A stretch of 64,000 bases of DNA from G963556115 sp963675945. Lineage in GTDB: Bacteria; Planctomycetota; SZUA-567. Made by a program: the position numbers and the translations under genes. Positions 44,019 to 51,380 of the stretch are shown piece by piece. Every line of letters starts with the position of its first letter. Positions within the stretch are counted from its first letter, which is position 1. Below the pieces are notes generated by a model, which was given only the letters and a program-made list of their open reading frames with translations, did no database searches and had not been told where the DNA came from. Location of the stretch: NCBI GenBank assembly GCA_963675945.1, contig OY780932.1, positions 2,728,001-2,792,000 on the forward strand. The letters run 5' to 3'.

Positions 44019-44487
44019 TGATAAAAAGTTTTATGATAAATTAAACGAGATTGAGGCAAAGTTTACTAGTAGTTTAAATGATGTTGCTATCAAAGTTGCA
44101 GAAGTGGTTGTAAAACTTGAAAGTTTGAAAATACATGATGCCCCATGCCGTTTTCTTGAGAATCATGAGCAAAAGCTGGATTCAGAAATAACAAACATTA
44201 AAACGAAGCAAAGCCATGATGTTTCAAAACTCCACGATAAAATTGATGGACATATAGATAATCACCATTCAATAAATTCTGAGAATACGCCTGATAAAAT
44301 CCTCGCAAGGCATGTTGGAAATTATCATTCGCCCAATGCCCCGAATTCGGCTGAGAGACTTATGTCTGATCATATTCAAAAAGAGCATTCAACTGAGGCG
44401 TCTGACCGGCGGAAGACGATGTTGTACACAGCTCTGGCTGCTATCGCTACGGTTGCATCTTTTGTTGCAGGGTTTATGCTGAAGTAG
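44005..44487 (+). CDS. Coiled-coil protein with C-terminal membrane helix (holin/XhlA-like)
   Basis: A 160-residue protein: a helical coiled coil at the start (MAEIDDKKFYDKLNEIEAKF), a His-rich middle (HNYHSPN-like with DGHIDNHHSINSENT), and one C-terminal membrane helix (about 140-158, LAAIATVASFVAGFM). The layout resembles XhlA-type holins/tail-anchored lysis proteins. It overlaps the spanin gene by 14 bases, so both form a lysis pair. Function is inferred from layout and position only. Confidence 0.6.
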   Translation: MAEIDDKKFYDKLNEIEAKFTSSLNDVAIKVAEVVVKLESLKIHDAPCRFLENHEQKLDSEITNIKTKQSHDVSKLHDKIDGHIDNHHSINSENTPDKILARHVGNYHSPNAPNSAERLMSDHIQKEHSTEASDRRKTMLYTALAAIATVASFVAGFMLK

Positions 44488-44760
44488 GATTCTAGAATAT
44501 TTTTGACAAATGGAGCGTGATCAACGGAGTCTGAGTAGTCATATGCTCAAGATATGTGTGGAGCATGTGGCAGAGGTCAATAAAGACCAAGCACAAGAGA
44601 ATTTTGAAAATTTTTCAGCAATCAGGCTTTGTGACTTTCAGAAGTATATAAAAACTTAAAGGTTGTTTGTGGTTTATTTGTGGTTTATTTCATTATTTTA
44701 GGTTGTTTTTATTGTTAAAAACGGCTTTATTTGTTTAAATTGAATAGCTTGAATGGTCAT
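44488..44760. other. Phage right-end region with tandem 11-bp repeats
   Basis: Apart from the small frame at 44510, this stretch holds two perfect tandem copies of TTGTGGTTTAT (44667-44677 and 44678-44688), flanked by AGGTTGTTT at about 44659 and again at 44700. Direct repeats of this kind are typical arm-type binding sites of tyrosine integrases, and the sequence turns from phage to host just downstream. The integrase gene itself is not in this window. Confidence 0.45.
44510..44659 (+). CDS. Possible 49-residue protein at the phage right end
   Basis: An ATG at 44510 opens a frame of 49 residues (MERDQRSLSSHMLKICVEHV and on) to TAA at 44657-44659. The residue mix is normal for a protein, but there is no good ribosome-binding site. 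It may be a remnant or a late phage gene. Confidence 0.4.
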   Translation: MERDQRSLSSHMLKICVEHVAEVNKDQAQENFENFSAIRLCDFQKYIKT

Positions 44761-44763
44761 TAA

Positions 44764-44805
44764 AAAAGCCTGTAAATCCTTGTGTGCTAGGAATTACAGG
44801 CTTTT
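44764..44805. terminator. Bidirectional terminator at the phage/host junction
   Basis: AAAAGCCTGTAAATCCT (44764-44780) pairs with AGGAATTACAGGCTTTT (44789-44805), one A/A mismatch and an 8-base loop, with A and T runs on either side. It serves the phage genes (+) and the tRNA-like remnant/host gene (-). Confidence 0.85.
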
Positions 44806-44810
44806 ATGTT

Positions 44811-44887
44811 TGGCTCCCCTCGACTGTGTTCAAACCTGAGACACATGGATATTGAATCCATACCCTCTGGGTTACAGAGTGTGGGGA
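44811..44887 (-). pseudogene. Degenerate tRNA-like element
   Basis: On the - strand a 77-base element folds like a tRNA: acceptor TCCCCAC/GAGGGGA (six of seven pairs) followed by G and an encoded CCA; anticodon arm ATGGA/TCCAT with loop TTCAATA; and TTTGAAC at the T-loop position. By simple counting T33, G53, T54, T55, R57 and A58 fall where they should. But G18-G19, C56 and C61 are lost and the D and T stems are broken. The anticodon position reads CAA. It begins at the stop of the host gene and is followed by a terminator. Confidence 0.55.
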
Positions 44888-44888
44888 A

Positions 44889-45914
44889 CTACTCTGCAAT
44901 ATCTTGGTCTTCGGTATCGCGGTTGGGACGTGGGCAGTCTGGGCTCTGGCTGAAGCCATTGTCTTCCGGTCTATCTTGACAACCGCCGCGGAAACCTGGG
45001 CGTCGACCCATAATTTCTGGTCTTTCAGGTCTCTGTGGTGCCTGGCAGATGGAGCCGTTTCCCATAAACTGGGGGTTAGGTACCCATTGGTTCATGCCAC
45101 CGCACATATATCCCGGCATTGGTGTGGGCTGTTGTTGCATAAAGATGGGGATAAGTATGCCTGGTTGTGAGCACATTCCCTGTATCATGCCTTGCTGCAT
45201 CATACCCATGCCTGGTCTGTTATGCATACCACCATTATTCATCTCTGGTCTTGATCCATGGGGTGAACCTTGCATGTGTCGTGGGGCTCCAGCTTGTTCC
45301 CTGCGCATATTATTTCTGTCGCAGCGGTTCATCCTGCCATTGTGGTGACGGCCTTTACCGCCGGAGAATACGTAGTGAACAAGATACGCGTTGTATTCGG
45401 TGATTGCTACATTACGTCTATGAGCAGGTAGCTCCAGAAGGCTCTGGGCAAAGGTAATTGCCCCATCTTGTATACTCTGGTAACGTTCGGTATTATAGTT
45501 CTTGATCTTTGCCATAACCTGCTCCTTGGCTGCGGCCGGGAGGTTCAGACTATCTATTGAATTGGCCAGATTATCGAGGAGTTCACTGTTGCGCTTGGGC
45601 ATCTCCTTGAAAGCCTTGGTATAGAATTTTTTCAGGCTCTGCGCGGCTTCGTCTTTATCCTGATTATCGAGTGCGTCGAGTAGTTTGGCTTCATCTTCCT
45701 TGAATTCCTTGATAAAGCCTCCTTTGTCTGGATAAGCGCCGTGGGTGTGCTTGCCGGGTCTGTCTTTATATCCTCTGCCAGGTTTTCCGTTTTGGTGTAG
45801 AGCTTGAGTTGTCTGTTCTGTGGCGGTATTTGCTACTGTTTCAACGGCAAAGGCGGTGCTGGAAATGATAACTGTGCATAGCATGAGAGCCATGGAAACG
45901 TGTTTGAAGTTCAT
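44889..45914 (-). CDS. Secreted Met/Gly/Pro-rich protein
   Basis: The start at 45914 follows AGGAG. The 341-residue protein has a signal peptide (MNFKHVSMALMLCTVIISST then AFA). A helical domain follows (about 60-170, with KKFYTKAFKEMPKRNSELLD and LLELPAHRRNVAITEYNAYL). The last 150 residues are rich in Met, Gly, Pro, Arg and Cys (GMHNRPGMGMMQQGMIQG). Met-rich tails can bind copper, and the helical part vaguely recalls CpxP/Spy proteins, but I assign no function. It is the last of three co-directional secreted-protein genes. Confidence 0.7.
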   Translation of the reverse strand: MNFKHVSMALMLCTVIISSTAFAVETVANTATEQTTQALHQNGKPGRGYKDRPGKHTHGAYPDKGGFIKEFKEDEAKLLDALDNQDKDEAAQSLKKFYTKAFKEMPKRNSELLDNLANSIDSLNLPAAAKEQVMAKIKNYNTERYQSIQDGAITFAQSLLELPAHRRNVAITEYNAYLVHYVFSGGKGRHHNGRMNRCDRNNMRREQAGAPRHMQGSPHGSRPEMNNGGMHNRPGMGMMQQGMIQGMCSQPGILIPIFMQQQPTPMPGYMCGGMNQWVPNPQFMGNGSICQAPQRPERPEIMGRRPGFRGGCQDRPEDNGFSQSPDCPRPNRDTEDQDIAE

Positions 45915-46020
45915 ATTTATACTCCTGTTGTTGAAAAATAAACCTAGAAAATGTTGCTTACTCTTCGGAAGAGTTATTATAGCTGTCGGAGTTGTCTCTG
46001 TCTGGATGGCGCGGCTGACG

Positions 46021-46314
46021 TTATTGGCGAGGTGGCTCGTTGTCCTCTGGAGGTTTACGCCATTTGAAATTATCCCAGTTACTATTATTATTGCGTGGGT
46101 GTTCATTGTCACTTGGCGGTTTTCTGGTGTTCTGATTTTGGTTATAGTTCTGAACCGATCTTATGGTGTTAGTTGTGGTGCGACTGCTACTATAGCTGTA
46201 TTTATTGTGACGCTCTGCTCGGTTGCTTCGCTCATACTCTGTATCTACAGCAAAGATAGATACGGTTAGAATTAGGAAAATAGTGATTCCCAGAAAGACT
46301 GCCATCCACTTCAT
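46021..46314 (-). CDS. Small secreted Asn/Arg/Pro-rich protein
   Basis: A 97-residue protein with AGGAG before its ATG. An N-terminal signal peptide (MKWMAVFLGITIFLILTVSI then FA) is followed by a low-complexity polar region (TTTNTIRSVQNYNQNQNTRK and KPPEDNEPPRQ). It is probably exported and unstructured. It lies between two other small secreted proteins on the same strand. No family. Confidence 0.6.
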   Translation of the reverse strand: MKWMAVFLGITIFLILTVSIFAVDTEYERSNRAERHNKYSYSSSRTTTNTIRSVQNYNQNQNTRKPPSDNEHPRNNNSNWDNFKWRKPPEDNEPPRQ

Positions 46315-46355
46315 CGTTCACTCCTGTTTAAACTTGTGTATAAAAAAAGCTATAA

Positions 46356-46565
46356 TTAGTTGTTGCCCTGATATGGGCGTCTGCGTCTGGGGCAGTCTTC
46401 GTCAGAACAAGATTCACATCTTCCTGAACAGTCGATTGTAGCTGTTCTGCAGTCGGTATAATGGTTGATATTTTGTTTGGCGCTGGTTGGGTTATTGCTG
46501 GCGGCAAAGACAATCGGACTCATTGCGGCAATTATGATCAGTGAACTAAAGATAATTTTTTTCAT
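46356..46565 (-). CDS. Small secreted Cys-rich protein
   Basis: The start at 46565 follows AAAGGAG. About 69 residues: a signal peptide (KKIIFSSLIIIAAMSPIVFA), then a short mature part with clustered Cys (DCSGRCESCSDEDCPRRR). It could bind metal or form disulfides. It is the first of three co-directional secreted-protein genes; the gap upstream (46566-46754) holds no gene. Confidence 0.6.
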   Translation of the reverse strand: MKKIIFSSLIIIAAMSPIVFAASNNPTSAKQNINHYTDCRTATIDCSGRCESCSDEDCPRRRRPYQGNN

Positions 46566-46754
46566 TATGTCTCCTTTATAGGTTGAATTTATCATCTACG
46601 TAGAATTTATTATTGCATATATTTGTGCTTCTTGAAGCCTTCTGTATGGTTAATGTTGGTTGGATAGGAAAAGTAACAGACAATAATAAAAAATAATGTG
46701 AGAGGTGAGGAAAGGGCGGTTGTGCCTGGTTAAAGAGCAGGAGAGAATGGGATC

Positions 46755-47438
46755 TCAGGGACGAGGAAAATACTCTGGGTATGGCGCCAAGAGGCGGAGT
46801 GGTTCTTGGCGGGTAGGATGGATCAGCTGTAATTCATAGGCGTGCAGGAGTATAGCGTGACCGTCTGCGATACTGGTGGTGGAGTCTGCAGTTGCGTAGC
46901 GGAAATCGCCGACTATGGGGTTGCTGATAAAAGCGAGCTGGGCGCGGATCTGGTGTTTGAGCCCGGTGAGTAGCTCTATTTCCAGAAGTGAGGTGCTGGA
47001 GAAACTCTGTAATACGCGGTACCTTAGTTCTGCTTGCTTGGCTCCGTCGTGCCGATTGGTCAGGATCTTACTGCTGCGGGAGTCTCTCCCTTTACTGATT
47101 AGCAGCCAGTTTTTGAGATGGGCTGAATGGCGCCTTGGGGTGCCGTGCACGATAGCGTGATAGATTTTGTCAGTGGTTTTGCGGCGAAACTGTTCGGAAA
47201 CACGGCTGGCGGCCTTGCTGGTACGGGCGAAACAGACTACTCCGGATACCGGGCGGTCGAGGCGGTGCAGGAGTCCGAGGTAAACATCTCCGGGCTTATT
47301 ATAACGTTCTTTGATGTACTCTTTGGTCCAGTCAAATAGCGAGGGGTCGGAGGTTTTGTCGCCTTGGGTAAGCATGCCGCCGGGTTTATTGACTGCAATC
47401 AGGTGATTGTCTTCATAAATAATCTTTGGTTGTTTCAC
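46755..47438 (-). CDS. RluA-family pseudouridine synthase
   Basis: A 227-residue enzyme that turns uridine into pseudouridine in rRNA or tRNA. The catalytic motif is LLHRLDRPVSGVVCFARTS (Asp at about 60), preceded by IYEDNHLIAVNKPGGML. The later GLKHQIRAQLAF and the closing PLRLLAPYPEYF are family-typical. There is no S4 domain. The exact target position is not readable from sequence. It diverges from rsmG. Confidence 0.92.
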   Translation of the reverse strand: MKQPKIIYEDNHLIAVNKPGGMLTQGDKTSDPSLFDWTKEYIKERYNKPGDVYLGLLHRLDRPVSGVVCFARTSKAASRVSEQFRRKTTDKIYHAIVHGTPRRHSAHLKNWLLISKGRDSRSSKILTNRHDGAKQAELRYRVLQSFSSTSLLEIELLTGLKHQIRAQLAFISNPIVGDFRYATADSTTSIADGHAILLHAYELQLIHPTRQEPLRLLAPYPEYFPRP

Positions 47439-47573
47439 GATTGCTCCTTGTTAATAGAGAATTATAGTTGTGTATTCGCTTTTGGCAACGGGAATTCTAT
47501 AAATCTGGCTTGTAATTCCAGTTAATTATACTATCATAGAGTGACAATATTGGTTTTGGGAGAATAATATTAG

Positions 47574-48458
47574 ATGGCGAAGAAAAAAACCACTACAAAG
47601 AGAACGAGTTACGGGGCAAGCCGGGGACACCTCTCGGATTTTGAGGTAAATAAGAAGAAAGCTCGGAAGGTTTCGACCAAGAAGACCGCTAAAAAAAAGG
47701 TCGGGAAGAAGGTCTTTACCAAGAAAACCAGGACGGTAAAAGATATTAGTAAGAATCGCCAGGGTGGTTTTGCCGGGGGTAAGAGGCCGTATGATTATGC
47801 GGTGTATGAGAAGGAAGAAGCGACAATCGAGTATATGCAGCGGTTATTTGCGGAGCGTGAGTTTGAGGTTGGTGCTCGCGAATTAGAGCAGTACTGGAAG
47901 TATTACTTACTGCTACGTAAGCTGAATGCCGAGTTGGATTTGACCAGGATTATGGGGATTGAAGCGACAGTGCTCAAGCACTTTATCGATTGTGCGATTG
48001 TTGCCGATATTCATGAACTCCGTGGGCCACTCCTCGATATCGGTTCCGGGCCGGGCTTTCCGGGAGCACCAATTGCTATTCGCAGGCCGGAGTTGCCGGT
48101 CATCCTCGCTGAGAGCAGGGGCAAGCGTGTACGTTTCTTGGAGATGATCAAGGCGGAACTGGGACTGAATAATGTGACCATCTACCCCAAGAGTGTGCGT
48201 GAGGACTCCCCTTTGCAGGCGACTACAATAGTTACCCGGGCTGTAGAGATAATTCCGGCTACCTTGAAGCGGGTAGAACCATTTATTGCTCCGGGCGGGG
48301 ATGTTGTCTTTATGAAAGGACCATCTTGCGGCCAGGAGGTGACCGATGCGCAGCAGGTATTCAAAGGTATCTATAAGATGACCGCTGATTATCGCTATGA
48401 TCTGCCAAACACTATTCAGAAACGGCGCTTGGTCGTCTTTACCAAACGTGAAAATTGA
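47574..48458 (+). CDS. rsmG: 16S rRNA m7G527 methyltransferase with Lys-rich tail
   Basis: A 294-residue protein. The core (about 75-290) is RsmG: LDLTRIMGIEATVLKHFIDC, LLDIGSGPGFPGAPIAIR (SAM site), ESRGKRVRFLEMIK and TRAVEIIPATLKR. It methylates N7 of G527 in 16S rRNA. The first 65 residues are an added basic tail (TKKTAKKKVGKKVFTKK), so the protein is longer than the usual 200-240 residues. A similar tail occurs on the phage small terminase in this window. Confidence 0.93.
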   Translation: MAKKKTTTKRTSYGASRGHLSDFEVNKKKARKVSTKKTAKKKVGKKVFTKKTRTVKDISKNRQGGFAGGKRPYDYAVYEKEEATIEYMQRLFAEREFEVGARELEQYWKYYLLLRKLNAELDLTRIMGIEATVLKHFIDCAIVADIHELRGPLLDIGSGPGFPGAPIAIRRPELPVILAESRGKRVRFLEMIKAELGLNNVTIYPKSVREDSPLQATTIVTRAVEIIPATLKRVEPFIAPGGDVVFMKGPSCGQEVTDAQQVFKGIYKMTADYRYDLPNTIQKRRLVVFTKREN

Positions 48459-48486
48459 GTAGACCTGAGAGGAGTTGCTTGTATTT

Positions 48487-48524
48487 ACCCAAACTTTGCA
48501 TACAATAGTATGTAGGATTTGGGT
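48487..48524. promoter_or_regulatory. Two-tier hairpin downstream of rsmG
   Basis: ACCCAAA (48487-48493) pairs with TTTGGGT (48518-48524), and inside CATAC (48499-48503) pairs with GTATG (48508-48512). No T run follows, so it is a weak or factor-dependent terminator or an mRNA end structure. The rest of the gap to 48720 shows no gene. Confidence 0.45.
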
Positions 48525-48720
48525 TAGTAAGTGAACCAGTCATCTGATATTTTAGTTTGGGGAGATAATTTTTTGCTTTAATCTTGGTCAATCTGTGTTA
48601 TCATAGATTTAGGCGAGATTGAAGATTAGACCGCAGATTTGTTGGCTGTGAGTGGTATATTAATAGAGGTTATGGATGTACCAGTAGTTGGAATTGGCGC
48701 TGGTTAATTTGGGAGATGTG

Positions 48721-48996
48721 ATGAATTTTTCACCGAATGAGAGTGATTTTTATACTTATCTTCTTGAGCATGCCGGTAAAAGAGGGTATAAGCTGAATCC
48801 TGATCAGGAGATGCTAGAGAGAATTATAAAAGGAATGATCAAGATTGAAGAGAATAAGGGGCAGAGGTATTGCCCGTGTCGCTTGGTTACCGGGGATCAA
48901 GCGGCAGATGAGAAGATTATCTGCCCCTGTGTCTATCATGAACAAGAGATAGCGGAGCATGGGCATTGTCACTGTTACCTCTTCTTTGCTGAGTAG
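48721..48996 (+). CDS. Ferredoxin-thioredoxin reductase catalytic subunit-like protein
   Basis: A 91-residue protein from the ATG at 48721 (GGGAGATGTG upstream). It has the FTR catalytic pattern: RYCPCRLV, then KIICPCVYHEQEIAEHGHCH and CYLF. These Cys hold a 4Fe-4S cluster and the redox disulfide that passes electrons from ferredoxin to thioredoxin. No variable subunit is present nearby, as usual in anaerobes. Confidence 0.88.
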   Translation: MNFSPNESDFYTYLLEHAGKRGYKLNPDQEMLERIIKGMIKIEENKGQRYCPCRLVTGDQAADEKIICPCVYHEQEIAEHGHCHCYLFFAE

Positions 48997-49042
48997 TATT
49001 ATTGGATAAATAAGTTTTACCGCTGTCAGAGGAAGATAATTT

Positions 49043-49945
49043 ATGCCGCAATTAGAACTGGATAAACTCAAGGGTAATTTGGTTGCAATGGGGGAGATGT
49101 GTGAGTACGCGATCTCTACTGCGATGATGAGCTTGCTGGATAGGGATAAAGAGCTGGCATGCTATATGATTGAGTATGATAAAGAGATTGATGAGATGGA
49201 ACTCAGCATTGATATGCAGTGCCAGACTATGATAAACAGTGGCAAGTTGAATAAAAAGGAATCTCGCTTTGTCATGTCGGCGGCCAAGATCAATAATGAT
49301 CTTGAACGTATCGGTGATCAGTCGACACATATTTGTGAACATATTCTGTTTTTAATCGTCGAGAAGAGTATTCTGGCACAGGTGGTAGACTTTATTCCTA
49401 TGGTCGAGCAGGTCTGTGAGATGACACGTGAGAGTATCAACTCACTGCTTGAGAGTGATTCGACCTTGGCTTGGAAGATAATTGATGAGCGGCAGATTGT
49501 CAGGTCTGAGATGGGGCTGATCTTCAGGCAGCTTGTTGAGATAATGTCGAATGAGCCGCGAAATATCGAGCGCAGCTGTCATATCATGTTTATCGCGCAG
49601 TCATTGATGCGTATTGCCGATCAGGCGGCCAATATTGCGGAAGAGGTAATTTATGCTACTGAAGGCAAGATTGTGCGCCATCACTTGGATCAGTATCATC
49701 CGATTACCTTTGCTAAGTTAAAGGGAATGAGTGAAGAGGAATCGGAAGCGGCAGAGCTTAGTTCAATTCAGTCTGCGCCTAATATTGAAGAGATAAAGCG
49801 TGAAATGGAGAGTGCTAAGGATAAGACTCTGATCCTTTCCAAGGAAATTATCGAGGCGCAGGCGAGTGGGGCTGTCGATAAAGCGATGAATGCCCGGGAG
49901 AAACTTTTGCGCCATAGAGCCAAGCAAGCGACCGATAAGAAATAG
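49043..49945 (+). CDS. PhoU-domain protein
   Basis: A 300-residue protein with two PhoU-type three-helix domains: DKLKGNLVAMGEMCEYAIST, KESRFVMSAAKINNDLERIG and later SCHIMFIAQSLMRIADQAAN. The E-R-I-G-D and R-I-A-D metal-binding motifs are in place. A charged C-terminal extension (about 235-300) is extra. PhoU proteins report phosphate status from the Pst transporter to the PhoR kinase. No pst genes are in the window. Confidence 0.88.
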   Translation: MPQLELDKLKGNLVAMGEMCEYAISTAMMSLLDRDKELACYMIEYDKEIDEMELSIDMQCQTMINSGKLNKKESRFVMSAAKINNDLERIGDQSTHICEHILFLIVEKSILAQVVDFIPMVEQVCEMTRESINSLLESDSTLAWKIIDERQIVRSEMGLIFRQLVEIMSNEPRNIERSCHIMFIAQSLMRIADQAANIAEEVIYATEGKIVRHHLDQYHPITFAKLKGMSEEESEAAELSSIQSAPNIEEIKREMESAKDKTLILSKEIIEAQASGAVDKAMNAREKLLRHRAKQATDKK

Positions 49946-50098
49946 GGCTGAGCGGAAGAGGAGAGTTGGGTATGATGGGTATGATGAATAAGCGGCAAGG
50001 ATGGAATAAAGTGTCACTGAGGATGAGTTGTGTACATAATAAAAGGGATATTATAGCGTTTGCTTCTTGGTTTGAAATAGTGATAAATTAACAACATT

Positions 50099-50133
50099 TG
50101 CGCACACAGAGTAACTGTGTGCGCATTTTTTTT
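50099..50133. terminator. Terminator between PhoU-like and polyferredoxin genes
   Basis: TGCGCACACAG (50099-50109) pairs perfectly with CTGTGTGCGCA (50115-50125) around AGTAA, followed by a T run. It ends the PhoU-like gene (+) and also lies at the 3' end of the convergent gene. Confidence 0.9.
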
Positions 50134-50860
50134 ATTCCGAATTGTGCTGGAATATCTTGCGTATAAATGAGTTGAGTGTTTTGAGAATTCCGCTGTAACC
50201 GTATTTTAAAGCGCCGGCGCGGGGACAGGCCGAAACACACTCTAGACAGTTGATACACTGCGGATCACGGACTTGCTCGCACTGTGAGACTGCTATCTGC
50301 ATGGGACATACCCGGTCACATTTACCGCATTCTATACAGACTTTATGGTCGCGTTTGAGGGTAAAGAGTCGGGTGAGGCTAAAGATCCCAAATTTTGCAC
50401 CCTCGGGGCAGAGATAGTTACAGAATGGGCGGTCAAAGAAGATGCCGATCAACAGGTAGCTGAGCATGAGTAGAGTAGGCAGGTTCAAGGTGAAAATTCG
50501 ATCCTGCAGGTCATAAATAGTGAATAAAAAGCTGGTATAGCCATTTATTTCAAAAAGTAATGGCGGGGCAAGCCGGAGCAGGATCAGGAACAGAAGTATA
50601 TATCGGGAAAATTTGAGGTATATCTGGATATGACGGGGCATTTTAAACCTGCGTTTAAAGAGTCGCCTTCCTATTATCCCGAGCAGTTCTTGAGCGCTGC
50701 CGAAGGGGCACAGCCAGCCACAGAAGAAGTTTCCTATGATTAGCGCTGAGATAAGGAGAATATAGACGAGCGAATCCAGTCGGTAATATATACCAAAACC
50801 CCAGCATATCAGTACCGCTGTCTGTGCAAGGTGGCGAATAAATTGGAGATTGAGTTTCAT
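50132..50860 (-). CDS. NapH/NosR-like membrane polyferredoxin
   Basis: A 242-residue protein. Four or so membrane helices (about 10-130, for example LVYILLISALIIGNFFCGWL) carry the NapH-type cytoplasmic motif FCGWLCPFG and a second 'CNYLCPEG'. The C-terminal part has two 4Fe-4S clusters (CIECGKCDRVCPM and CINCLECVSACPR). Such proteins move electrons between the quinone pool and soluble partners. The partner is not in the window. Confidence 0.85.
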   Translation of the reverse strand: MKLNLQFIRHLAQTAVLICWGFGIYYRLDSLVYILLISALIIGNFFCGWLCPFGSAQELLGIIGRRLFKRRFKMPRHIQIYLKFSRYILLFLILLRLAPPLLFEINGYTSFLFTIYDLQDRIFTLNLPTLLMLSYLLIGIFFDRPFCNYLCPEGAKFGIFSLTRLFTLKRDHKVCIECGKCDRVCPMQIAVSQCEQVRDPQCINCLECVSACPRAGALKYGYSGILKTLNSFIRKIFQHNSE

Positions 50861-51380
50861 GTTTTTCCTCTCTAGTAATATATGTTTATATAGTATATTG
50901 TTAAAAGTAGGAATTAGTAACAGATAATAATGGAACTAAATCAATTATATTGAGAAAATGTATTATTTTCAGTATAAGCCTCTTATTATTTGCTGATAAT
51001 GACGATATAGGAGCTACTTTGAGCAGTATTATTTTGAGCGTTTTCCGGTTATTGCTGAACTTGATAATATAGTGCTAGTTTAGATCGATAAATTTTTCTC
51101 GTTTATTCTCTAAGCCTTTTTTGGTGATTGTTAATTGTTTGTTAATAACGGGTTATGGTTGTATTCCCTATTAGTTTTCCCGCATGATTATTGATAAACT
51201 TATTGACAAAAATCAAATTATATGCAAAAATATATATTGAGTTATCTGGATTATCAAGAATTTGCTGATTATTTTACGCTGAAAGTTGATTTTAAGTAGT
51301 ACGAATTGAGCAATTGATATTGTGCTTTTTTTACTTAATAGTCGTGGTAACTATTTATTTTATTTAATTGAGGAGGTATT
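50861..51380. other. Long AT-rich gap upstream of nifJ
   Basis: About 520 bases without a gene. It is AT-rich and must hold the promoters of the polyferredoxin (-) and nifJ (+) genes. TTGACA occurs at 51203-51208, but no good -10 box lies at the usual distance. AGGAGG lies just before the nifJ ATG (51371-51376). I see no clear operator or RNA fold. Confidence 0.5.

Noticed and set aside
1..44660. Defence island or toxin-antitoxin pair in the accessory genes
   Set aside because: The small genes at 6.7-10.9 kb show no toxin, nuclease-sensor or reverse-transcriptase pattern beyond those described; they look like ordinary phage accessory genes.
44904..45170. Host gene overlapping the tRNA-like element on the + strand
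   Set aside because: The frame is antisense to the secreted protein and its residue pattern is not protein-like.
45049..45403. Plus-strand Cys/Pro-rich frames opposite the secreted Met-rich gene
   Set aside because: They mirror the low-complexity end of the minus-strand gene, which has a signal peptide and ribosome-binding site.
51203..51240. nifJ promoter based on TTGACA
   Set aside because: The -35 box is perfect but no good -10 box lies 16-18 bases downstream, so I did not list it as a promoter.
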